This document shows positions 52,172 through 62,508 of a stretch of DNA of 64,000 bases, one piece after another. The translations under genes and the position numbers were made by a program. The notes below the pieces were generated by a model. It did not search any database. It had not been told where the DNA came from and was given only the letters and a program-made list of their open reading frames with translations. Location of the stretch: NCBI GenBank assembly GCA_021613375.1, contig CM038703.1, positions 18,288,694 to 18,352,693 on the forward strand. The letters are read 5' to 3'. The stretch's first letter is position 1. Each line of letters begins with the position of its first letter. Source of the stretch: Megaleporinus macrocephalus (lineage: Eukaryota > Chordata > Actinopteri > Characiformes > Anostomidae).

Positions 52172-54727
52172 TCAGACTGCAGAAAATGAAAGATTTAGAC
52201 TGGTCACTACTAGGGTCAGATCCTTCATCTACATGGCCCCCAAACAGTGGAACACTTCACTGCACTCATGACTGTCCCCTCAGCTCAAAACTTGCCTCTT
52301 TTTTCAGTATTTTTATTCTCCCGCTCACTAAAGGGATGTTGTGTACCCCCACTCCCCTTCTCTCTTCTCCTCATCTGCTCACCTCATCTCTCAGTGTCTT
52401 GCCTTTCCCAGACAGCACAGGACATCAGACCAATAGGATACACAAAACTAATATTCTACTTTTCAGTAGGACCGTCTGAGATTGTCAACATTAACAGTGT
52501 TGCAACTTACCCGTGTGACAAGATGCCCCGTTCTCTCCCAGGTAATGGCTCTTTTGACTGGAAAGTAAATGTACTTTAAATGCCCTGTGACTTTCGCACA
52601 GCACTGATTTAAAATTAATACTTCCAAATGAAGTTTTCATCTTAAACTGTGACTAGTGATACATCCTGCACAGAGCAACAGGAAGTTTGTAATGTAGTCA
52701 AGCTGTCTGTGACTTTAAGTGACTCACAAATCCATCTGAAAGGTTAACACTGGGCCGCCGGAGCTATTACATTGTACTGTTCAGCTGAAAAAACAGCCAC
52801 GGACATTTTCAAAATGCCACAGAATAATGCATTCAACAGTTTTCAATGAGTTGGCTGAGAGTTCATTCAATAAGCTTTTCAAAAAAAGCTTTAAATGCAG
52901 CATTTCTCAGTAACCTGGGGGTAAGTGATGAACATAGTGGCCTGTGTGCGCACGAACACTTTCCACCCATTACCCAAACACTGAGGGCAGGGGCTAAGCT
53001 CTTTTATTGTCCTCTTTATTGTGTTTAGGAGTCAAAGGGGCTCCTTCTTCTAATGACCTCATAAGATATGGGCAGCAGCTGCAGCTATCACATGACAGGC
53101 ACCAACCCCAGGAAGTTAATCAGAAAGCTTCATGCTATGTTTGACCACCCCCTGAGGTGCAGTGATGGGGGACCGATAGTGTTCTTATGACTGTTAGTGG
53201 CTCGTAGAAGGGTATAATAGCCCAGGGTCCATCTCCGTAAAAGACATTAGCTTCATCTGACCACAGACAAAGCAAAGCTTAAAAGATGATGGTCACACTG
53301 AGCATGCATGGCAGTCCTAACAGGACCTATAAGCATGTATGCCTGGAGGGAGTATTAACTATTAGCATCATTGCCTTAGCTAACAAAAAAAAAAAAAAAA
53401 GTAATGGTAGATTAGAAAGGATAAAACTTGTCCATTGTTTCCAAAAAGCCAAGGAAAAAGGAAAAAAAAGAAGCTGCAGCTAAGTCTCTAGATGTCCTAC
53501 CAAAACAAGAAACAATGTAGTTACAAAACAGCTACTGAGGCGAAAGGCATTGCTACAGTCTAAACTCCCTCTGATTCCATAAAAGGAAAGAAAATTACAG
53601 TCTCTGACTTTTTACTCACATGAGGAAATGGTGGCTGAGATCAATATAACACTGATTGTAGAACTTGTTTCATAGTACTTGCTGAACTGTTCTGATGGCT
53701 AAATCTGAGCTAGCTAAGTTAGCACACCCATGTCTAAAACAAAATCCATGCCAGTGTCTTCTTCAGAAGCCTCCTGCTAACCAAGGTCTTTCATAATCAC
53801 TCACTGGAGAGAAAAGACTAGCAGGCACAGCTCCAGTTTCAGGAGCCTCTCCGGCAGTGACCAAGCTGCCACGGTTAGCCCTCCACACCTGTAGGCCTAA
53901 CCTAATGACCTAACTAGCAGATGGAAGTCACAATGTCAAACTGAGCCACCTCATGTCTGTGGTCAATACAAGTGCCAGGTACCATAAGAAAAGCAGCAGC
54001 CTGCCAATCTGTTACACTGCTCCTCAGAGAGGAAACTGGATTCAAAATGTGATGAATAAAGTGTGTTTGAGCAAGGAAATCACTAAACTGTGCTAAGCGT
54101 GGCCCAACAGGACTCATAACCCTAGACTATGATGACTGGATTAATAATTTTTTACATAATCAGACCTCTGAATTGGTACCTTTATATGTGAAGGAAAAAC
54201 ATTCCTAACTTTCAAGGCTGACTGACTTATTAGACATAGATTAAGCCTCGTCTTCGACCATATTGCCAAACTGTACTGGATTCTAGACCTCTGATCTAGA
54301 CTAAGGTGTATAGTGAGGCTGATGAGGTTTTCTGAGGCTCAAGGACAGGAGGACAAGCCCAAAAGCGCCATAGGGTTAAGATCTAGAGGTAAGGTAGAAG
54401 TAGACATATTTAAAAACAGTCACTGAGCAAGAACGCTCTCAATAAACCCAGCCCAGTTAGTGACCAGTGAGTGATCCAGTTAATTAGCAGTAAGTGAGCC
54501 TGTTAGTAATTCACCAAACTGTGCTGGACTGCAGCCCTTCATGATCAGCACAGGAGGGCTTTCTGCCTAGTCTGTAAATTAAATAAAACTTTACCCACAA
54601 CTTAAAGAGTAGATAGGTTTTTTGGGTTGGACAAAAAAAGGTCGAGGTTTTGATATGCGACAAGATGTTGTTCAAGAACACCTCATGTTGTAATGTTTGA
54701 AACGGCAGAGAAACCTTCTCAAAAGGT

Positions 54728-54777
54728 TTTACCCAGAGCTCTGGCGTGGGGGCTCAGTGCCAGAGTCCTTGGGTAAA
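54728..54777. repeat. 50-nt imperfect hairpin
   Basis: TTTACCCA at 54728-54735 pairs with TGGGTAAA at 54770-54777, and TCTGGC at 54740-54745 pairs with GCCAGA inside, around a short G-rich loop. It is shorter than a typical pre-miRNA; function unknown. Confidence 0.6.
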
Positions 54778-55692
54778 GGTATTGCAGATATGCAGGGCCA
54801 CCTCTTTGTTTGGGCCCTGAGCAGCAGATTGTGCTGCAGGGCCTCCAACCGTGCCTGGGTACATGGCCAAACCTTCCAACCGCACTAAAGATACAGGAGG
54901 CCCAGAGACACCTCACAGAAAACAATGCCTGCCATAATTAACTACCATCTCCGATGTTCTCAGTGTGAGCCACAGTTAAACACTAGGTACAATCGGAGGT
55001 AGGGTGAGAAGCTTAAACTTATACTAGTATTGTTTGGTGAAATAACAGCCCAGGCGGTCGCAAGTGTTAAACTGTCAAAACCATCTTCAAGTATAAAAAA
55101 GGATAGCAGGACAATAATAATAAAAAAAAACACTTATGGATTAAATAATTTGAAGAACTTCCTATGACATTCAGCATCTATTGGCATAGAAACATTAGTG
55201 TGTCCTATTCTTCTGTTTTTGGGCTAATATAACATGATTAACCTCAAAGGTGTGACAAGTTGTCAAGCAGTACAGACACTGCTACCAAAGTAACAATAAA
55301 GTTAAACATAAACAGGAATTTAGTAACTAAACGCAAATGACCAAAAAGCAACTTCACAAACGACAGATCCATAGTGTTAGTGAGTAGACCAACATCGCTA
55401 AATGACTCAACATTAGCTTTTCTAAGGCAGTAGCTGGGTTGAGCTCTGAAATGTAGTGGGATATGTAAGAAAAGGTTTGCCATTTACAGTACAGTATACC
55501 CGACTCTCGAACAGGCATCTTATCCCGGAGCATTTTCAGAGCACTCTGAGATAAACAATCAAAAACATATGCAAAATGTCACACACAGTAACAAACATTT
55601 GACTAGATTGATATCATGGAAGATTCAAATGATTTCAAGCAGGAAAACATCTATGAGTAAATATCCAGCCATACTCGAAATGTCCTTTTCAT

Positions 55693-56947
55693 TAGATTTG
55701 CATGGAAAAGTTTGAGCACCCCAACCAAAATTTCTGTTACTGTGAACAACTAGGCTGAAGATGAACTGATCTCCAAAAATCATAACGTTAAACGTTTGAT
55801 TACTCATTCTGAGTAAGATGGGTATATTTTTCTTGTTTAGTAGAACTTGAGCAAAACAAAAAGTAAAGTAGTACTACGCAAACATTTGGGCCCCAACTCA
55901 TTTAGCTTGTTAGGGCATTAGTTTGCTCACGATCACTGTGAGAAAACCAGTTGCCGCAAATTTAAACTTAGAAACACTTCGACTCCTCAAACCTTTCCCA
56001 AGGGCTCCTCTACGCACCTGACTAGCATTAAAATAATTGATGCCCACAAAGCAGGAGACGGCTATCAGTAGACAGCAAAGTTCTTTCAGGTAGCCATCAC
56101 CTCAGCAGCAATGCTGGCAGTCTGGAGAGAACTGCTTACTGGATTTGCTAGAAAAGCAAATCACAACACTTGTTTGACTGCAAAGGACCTTCAAGTAGAT
56201 TTTACAGACTCTGCAGTGATGGCGCACTGACCTTCATGAAAAAGTCATATTCATGGAAGCTGATCTTTCTTGCATCCTCACCACAAAACGTCAGCATCAG
56301 AATTTTGCATAGGAACATAAAAACCAAGCCTGATGTATTTTGAAAACAAGTCATGTAGTTAACATTTTGGCTACAATAAGCAAAATATTTGTTTGAGAGG
56401 TGAAGGTTGCAGGCGCCCATAAAGAGATTACATCTTTCGATCATGTTTTGGGTTTGTGTTGTAGCAGGGGGAACATTTCACTGGTAGAGGATAGAATGGA
56501 CTTATGTAAATACCAGCACATTTTGGAAGCAAACATCAGCCTGTGTGTAAAAAAGAGCTGAAGATAAAAAGAGGACGGCTACAACAACAGGATAATGATC
56601 CTAAACACATCTCAAAATCTGCAATGGACTACCTTGAGAGGCGCAAGCTGACGGTTTGTTCCACACAAGGCCTATAAAGTGAAAATCTGTGGTGAGACCT
56701 CCAACAAGGACTTCAGGCAAGAGTACCCAAAGATCTCACAGAACTAAAAACAAGGACAAATAGAAAAATCCCCCCTTAGTTAATTTTAAAAGGCATTTAC
56801 AAGCTGTAATACTTGCCAAAGAGAGTGCTACTATGTGCTGATCATGCACGGTACCTAATTCAGTCAGTGTCACGCTTTTTGCAAAATACTCTCTATTCAA
56901 AGTAACAAACTTTGACCAGGGATGCCCAAACTTCTGCATACAAAGGT
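55693..56947 (+). mobile_element. Degenerate Tc1-like element (GTATGCAAAAGTTTGGGCACC type ends)
   Basis: The left end has GCATGGAAAAGTTTGAGCAC and the right end, reverse-complemented, has GCAGAAGTTTGGGCATCCCT. The interior on plus reads as decayed transposase: AHKAGDGYQ (about 56040-56070), then RLQQQDNDPKHISKSAMDYL (about 56577-56636), which contains the second catalytic Asp motif of Tc1 transposases. Stops and frameshifts abound. Confidence 0.75.
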
Positions 56948-57306
56948 ATTGCTTTCCAGTAACTTGTTGCCATTATAAACTAAACTAAATATTTTTTCAA
57001 ACTTTCCAACAATTGAAGCAAAGTGGCCATGAAAGTATTAGTGGTGTTGTCTGGAGACAGATTTACATACAAGACCAGCCTTAAAGATGACCTCCAGAAA
57101 ATGCCCTACACAATACTCAGTGTTCATATTGGTAATCCTAGGCAACACTCCCTAACAATCACTAAATAAAAAAAAAACTAATAACTGGAGGCTGGAGCTT
57201 TCTTGCACTAGATTACAATAAACCTTGCAGCTGACGGTTCTTGAGACTGCGGTCAAGAATGTTACAAGAGCATATAGAAATAAAATCAAAATTCACACAG
57301 TTTTGT

Positions 57307-57312
57307 TTTATT
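57307..57312 (-). terminator. rnf216: rnf216 polyadenylation signal AATAAA
   Basis: The reverse complement reads AATAAA, about 240 nt after the stop codon, followed by a TGTGTG-containing stretch. The gene therefore converges tail-to-tail with fscn1, separated by about 7.9 kb. Longer alternative 3' ends are possible. Confidence 0.65.
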
Positions 57313-57551
57313 CAACTGAAAACTGCTGGAGAAACTCCTTTACTCAACATTCTGTGCTTCATATAAAAAAAGAAAAAGGGAAGAAGCAAGCCGAATAGGC
57401 ACTCCACTGCAGTTCGCAGTTTTACACTCTTAAGAAAAAGGGATCCATCATTGATAGAAAAAAGAGAGTGAGGGGCTGATAATATAATATTCTAGAGTCT
57501 GGGGTGTTTACACTTTCTAGTCCAACCGTGGCTCTCGGTACCACAGGCTCT

Positions 57552-57844
57552 TCAGAGAGGCCTGAAGAAACGGTGTGGTGGGCCGTAGTGCATAGGCATG
57601 TTGAAGTCAAAGTTGACATTGGGGATGTTATAGTTGATGGGGGGCAGGTTAGGGAGTGGGGGCACGTAGGGGGCGGCGACGGGCTGCAGGAGGAGCCGCT
57701 GGGGGCCAGGCAGCATCACCTGAGGGATGAGCAAGGGGGGGCGTGCAGCCTGCGGAGCAGCATTGTTGGCTGGGACTTGCACCACCCGAGGCCTCTTGGC
57801 AGGGGTGGGCTCGGGAGGAGGGCCCACTCTCTTCCCTGTGGTGT
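57552..57844 (-). CDS. rnf216: rnf216 last coding exon: proline-rich tail
   Basis: Acceptor CCTCAG|ACACCAC completes a GAC codon ([12 protein letters not shown]). It then runs through a Pro-rich segment with [16 protein letters not shown] to HRFFRPL and TGA at 57554-57552. Similar in layout to the human C terminus. Confidence 0.95.
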
Positions 57845-58310
57845 CTGAGGGAGGGGGAAAAAAAAACAATACAGAAACTATTCAAGCACCACTGGTGAAT
57901 GCTACAGATCTAAATTGGAACACTTAAAGCAGTAGATATGTGATTATATGAACTCGTCTGTTTAAGTTGGTGAACGTTTAACGACTGTTGTGCGTTTCAC
58001 ACAAGCTAAATAACGTGGTATAAACCCGCATTACGTTTATTTTACTACTACATTAGCTTCTAGGTCCAGTACAAAACTGAACAAAGAAACTTTACATGAC
58101 TTTACATTACAAACAAGCCCCTGTTGGATAAATCTGGGGTAAGGGGACAGTTCAAAATCAAGATTTTATGTGGAAAAGGCTCTCACCAGTTTGGGTGCTC
58201 TTTTTGTTCAGTTCAGCTTCACCCTCCTTCTGGATTTCCTGAATAATTCGCTCATCATCTTGCTACAGAGAGACATGGAAAGGGAGGGGGAGAGAGAGAG
58301 AAAGAGAGAA

Positions 58311-58354
<44 letters not shown>

Positions 58355-61300
58355 GCTATTAAGCTCTCTGATTACTGCACACCCAGGACTAAAAGGGAAG
58401 CGAAAATTCCTGGCCAAAATCAGGCCCTTGCCTGCCAACGTCCAAGCCAGGCTAAAGCAGAAGCGAAGGCAAAACAGAGACATCCGATCAACTTAGAGAG
58501 TCCACTTCAATGGTCAAACACAAAAAAGCTCAAGTTTGCCACTTTGGCTAATAGCGTAGGCTCTGTTTGAGCTACAGTGGGCTGCCAGGTTATTAAGCCA
58601 CACTCGAGTTTACGTGTAATTACAGCCCCCAGCAGCCAATGGAGCAGGCCAAAATAAAAAAAGAGCATTTTTCATGTATACATCAGGTAATTAATGTGAT
58701 TAAAGTAACAACATCTAACCCTCTCAAAACAACATCCAAACAGTACATACAGCATCCAAGTCAATAAAGTGTTGAGAACACACTGGACATTTTCCATTGC
58801 ATTGGGGGACCAAACCCTTTAGCATAAGAAAGCTTAAGTGTGAATAAAACATGAGCAGTCCTGTAATTTGTACGAAGTCATTACTCAGCTCTGATTTGCA
58901 AATGGAGTTCGAGCAGGCAGTGGGCTTATCCATTACATAGCCCGAGGCTAGCACATGGGGATTTGGCTAGGCAGTTGCCGTATTCATGTGACAGACTTCT
59001 GGCCTTTAATGGGCCAGGGGTGGACATTAACATAAGTTATGTTGGTAAAGTGATTGCTTGGTATATGAATGAGTCATAACTCAAGTCCTATATGGGCCCT
59101 GGTGTATATCCAGTGCCATCATAAAGCTGGAACAGGGCCTGACCATATCCAGATGTGTTTATTTGGAAGCTCAACAACTTGAGACAATGGAAGAAGCCCA
59201 ACAGCCATGTGTATCATGTAACGGCACTTATGTAATGGGCCCCACGGAAAAGTTTACAGGCCCAAAGAGTATTTACCTGAGAGCAGAGGCTCAATGAGCA
59301 CTAAACAGTAAGACTGAATAGGGCTTTGAGAGGGACCCCTGTAACTCAAGAGCAGCTCTAAGAGAGATAAAGAAGCAGAAAGAGGATTCTCTGCTTGCTG
59401 CTAGATCTCTGAAACGACTAGTATAGTGCTGAGAGTTCTTTATTCAAACTGTGCTGTACGCTTAAGATAACGATCAGTTTTAATATCATATATATATATA
59501 TATATATATATGTTTGTATGATATTAACACTGAGCGTTAAACGTACAGCACAGCTTGAATAAAAATAGAAATATGCAAAACCCTGCTTGAATCCTATCTA
59601 TTCAAACTGTCTGGGTGTGGTCTTAATCTTCAACATGGCCAGCAAACGTAGAGCCCACTTGATTGACAGCCCTCAGTCCAACACTCATAGACAACAAAGC
59701 AGAAAGGGAGAAAAGAGTGAAATGGGCTCTATGTTTGTCAGTCATGTTGAAGATCACTCTGTATACACAGCTCACTAAAACATCCAGATCTTATGTGGAG
59801 ACATTATATAAAACTGTGCGTGATGCATTTAAGGAATGCACTCACATGAAATGCTGTTGGAACGCATTGCTACCTAGCTGAGGTATGCCGACAGCTCAGT
59901 TACTTACGCATGTTAGGTTAGCCTTTGCTTAATTTTGAGCTTTCGATTGTCTGATGTCTGATTCCTGGTTGATAACCCAATCCGAGAGAGCGTGGGCATA
60001 CAAAGTTTTCTTAAAGCTGTGTGGACAGGACAAGCCACGTCAGATTGGTGAGAGTAAGGCTTATTTAAGTACAACCCAAAATTAGGACTGCCCAGTTTAC
60101 ACCGAAAGGTGAGACTTAATAAAATACAGTGGGTCAGTGTACATATTGTCTCCATGTTTGATTATTTTTTTTTTTTCTCGATATTATTTGAACACGGCAG
60201 CTGCCTTTTACAAGTTTCATGATAAATAGACCAATAGAAATGCTCGAAAAATGATCCTATGAAGTTAATATCGTATACTGTGGGTTCACAACAGCAAGAA
60301 TAAACTTTGTTTTCGGTTGCCTGGGGCTTTAAAGAAATAGTTCTTTCCTCAAATGTCAAATGTAGAATATGTTCAGCATCAAATATTTGCTTTTAGCTTT
60401 ACATCAGGTGAGATAGATGATGCTACTTTTGGCATGCAATATTCTTTGGTTTGACAAGAGACAAAGTAAGCAGCAGCTTAATTGGTACTGAAGCAATTCT
60501 ACGATAAACTTCCGTTATTTATCAGCTGCATTTGCCATGTTGGCTAAAGAAGCTAAAGTAGGAAGCTAAGCATGGGCTCCATCTGGATTAAGGGGCAATC
60601 AAATGAAGGAGCACATTTAAAGGGTTTTATTTTTTCATTATTGTATAACAGAGAGAAGTGTGTGTGCGTTTGTATGCGTAGCAGGGGTTTACCGTGGGGT
60701 CTGTCCACAGTGAGCACTTCTTGCAGTGGCGGCAGGGGGCGCCGGGCGAACGGGCATGCTGGCAGAAGTGGTTGTAGCCGTTGATGGGCTCACGACAGAG
60801 GTAGCACATGAAGGCGCCGCAGCGGCAGGACATTCGGTTGCAGCCCTCCGATTTGACCAGCCCCGTGGAACACTTGTGGCACTTTCTGACACGGGCCGCC
60901 GTCATCCGCTCCTCACTGTGGCACACGACACAAAGAGACAAGGCTTTACATGCATCTGAAAGATGACACGGCGGAGGCTGTGAAGGAGATTACTGTGTAA
61001 GAAAACAGATTGCTAAGAAAATAACCTAGCTGCGTGTTTAATTTAACCTGTGTGTCTCCCATTTCCTGTGGGAGGAAAAGAAAAGGTGTCAAGGGCTCAG
61101 GGTAAACAGGATATGCTGTCTTTGGACCTGCTGCTTCCTCTAGCCAGAGGCAGGAAGGAAGCCGCTCTGTTACACATCCTGGCCAGACTGACCATGATAG
61201 CGTGCAGTTCCACTGAGTGTATTTATACAGGCCTCAACAGTTCTGTATTTCTCTTTACATGGGTCAACACTGCCTGGTGCATGATGCCCATGTGCACATT

Positions 61301-62508
61301 CACATTTTAGTGTCGCTAAAAATAATAATAAAAAAATGGCACGTCTAATGAAGGACGTGTGGTTTTCACACTTTTACACGTTAACAACTATTTTTTTAAA
61401 CCCTCGCATAAGAGAGGTGTATGAGTTCACTCAGTCCACAATTCGAGTGAACATTGTTGCACCACTTTCTTAAGAAACTAGAGCTGAGACACAGGAAGAG
61501 TTCAAACTGGTAGACTGGCAAAAGTGCAAGAAGGAAATTTCACAATTCACAGCATAAATACTTTTTGATGATATCGACAAAATGCTCAAAAAAAACATAC
61601 TGTGGTGTACTGCCATGTAATTTATCACAAAACAACATATAACCCTGTGGTACAATACAGTAGTTCTACGGGGAGGGATGGATTAAGTAGTTGATTGATG
61701 ATCTTATGGTGTTCAAACAGTGTAGCTGTATTAGATATAGGTATAATCCAGAGAACGTCAATTCCTCACAATTTGGCATCACAATATCACACAACCTTGT
61801 ACACTCCTAATAACTACTATGAAAAATCTGAATGAGAAAAAAAAATGTGTGTGCACCATCATAGCCCAACGACCTTCATCAATCTCAATATAGAACCAGA
61901 GGGGCTGATTGATTCAAGTCTGATAAAAGGTGGAGGCAGGTCAGCATGATAAAAACCTTTGATCTTGCTGACTGTCTTGTGAAAAAACAAGGATCTAAAG
62001 CATTCCCCGGCTGGGTTAGTATATGGGCTTTGATTCTGAAGCATGCTTGTTCATGTTATTCTATAATTCTGGACTTTACTTTCATAGAATTTATTGGATG
62101 CATGGCCACGGCACATTTTTGGTCTACCTTATTAAAATGAAGCACTATATCTGTGTAAAAGGAAGACTGGCTTAACCGTGTGTCTGTATCAGAGGTTACT
62201 TTACCACACACAGTCATGTTTCGAGGAAGCCTCACACCGGAACTATGGGAAGCACCTGAGGAAAAAAGCGCGACTCAGCACTGAAGATGTTAATGACGTT
62301 AATGATCCCCCCACCAGTGGGGTATGATGTCAGCGAGACCCCTGCAATTGTACTTGCTCAATTATTAAGAGGCAGGGCCCCGGCTGGCGGTTTCTCATAC
62401 GAGCACTTACAAAGCCACCCGCAGCCGGATCTCGTCCCTCTCCAGCACCTGCTCACAGGTCTTTCCCGCATGCTCCTTCCACACCACATGGCACTTCCGG
62501 CAACTCTC
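57552..62508 (-). CDS. rnf216: RNF216 / TRIAD3 RBR E3 ubiquitin ligase, C-terminal part
   Basis: RNF216 is a RING-between-RING ligase that passes ubiquitin through a cysteine thioester on RING2. In mammals it targets receptors and signalling proteins such as TLRs and Arc. Four exons are present, in transcript order 62508-62411, 60915-60693, 58262-58187 and 57844-57552. All splice phases agree and the total is 690 nt (229 residues plus stop). In order they encode the C-terminal part of the IBR (ESCRKC ... [10 protein letters not shown]), RING2 (CHKC ... [12 protein letters not shown] ... CYLC) with the catalytic Cys expected in GCNRMSC, a further Cys/His cluster (HFCQH ... [10 protein letters not shown]), an acidic helix ([13 protein letters not shown]), and a Pro-rich tail with APYVPPLPN and NMPMHYGP like human RNF216. 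RING1 and everything N-terminal lie beyond position 64000. No disabling change seen. Confidence 0.96.
58187..58262 (-). CDS. rnf216: rnf216 exon: acidic helix linker (76 nt)
   Basis: Acceptor CTGTAG|CAAGAT, donor ACTG|GTGAGA. Encodes [20 protein letters not shown] and a few more residues. Aligns with the helix that follows RING2 in human RNF216. Confidence 0.93.
58290..58351. repeat. (GA)n microsatellite with GAAA interruptions
   Basis: On the rnf216 sense strand it reads as a (CT)n tract located about 28-90 nt before the acceptor of the linker exon. Confidence 0.95.
59440..59562. repeat. Foldback: 45-50-nt inverted arms around a (TA)n loop
   Basis: The arm 59440-59489 (starts TTATTCAAACTGTGCTGTAC) is matched by the reverse complement of 59518-59562 (TTATTCAAGCTGTGCTGTAC, then TGTTAATATCAT). 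A TA dinucleotide run (about 59489-59511) forms the loop. Could be a small MITE; no flanking duplication was established. Confidence 0.75.
60160..60270 (+). repeat. MITE family copy F (partial)
   Basis: Contains TATTATTTGAACACGGCAGC and the core GACCAATAGAAATGCTCGAA; the ends are missing. Sits inside the rnf216 intron. Confidence 0.6.
60693..60915 (-). CDS. rnf216: rnf216 exon: RING2 (223 nt)
   Basis: Acceptor CCACAG|TGAGGAG, donor ACG|GTAAAC. Encodes [16 protein letters not shown] through SLWTDPT, including the whole catalytic RING2. More GC-rich than its introns. The downstream reading VNPCYAYKR is intronic. Confidence 0.97.
62411..62508 (-). CDS. rnf216: rnf216 exon: IBR C-terminal part (98 nt)
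   Basis: Acceptor CCTCAG|GAGAGT, donor TT|GTAAGT. Phase 0 in, two bases of the Phe codon out. Carries CRKC, a His and a Cys of the IBR zinc sites. The preceding exon was not found up to position 64000. Confidence 0.95.

Larger units (their letters stand above)
51441..55692. other. Intergenic, no gene recognised
   Basis: Contains a (TTA)n microsatellite (52134-52171), a weak LINE-like segment at about 52195-52330 (WNTSLHS-like reading), an A-run at about 53384-53400 and a short hairpin at 54728-54777. No host gene seen. Confidence 0.5.
58263..60692 (-). other. rnf216: rnf216 intron with microsatellites and a foldback
   Basis: Intron between the RING2 and linker exons (2.43 kb). It contains the (GA)n tract at 58290-58351, an inverted repeat at 59440-59562 and MITE copy F at about 60160-60270. 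The adjacent introns are 57845-58186 and 60916-62410. Confidence 0.9.

Noticed and set aside
52060..52579. Open frames of 139 and 110 codons considered as a gene
   Set aside because: The first crosses a (TTA)n tract (Tyr repeat), and another frame weakly resembles the end of a LINE reverse transcriptase. Too weak to call either a gene or a named LINE.
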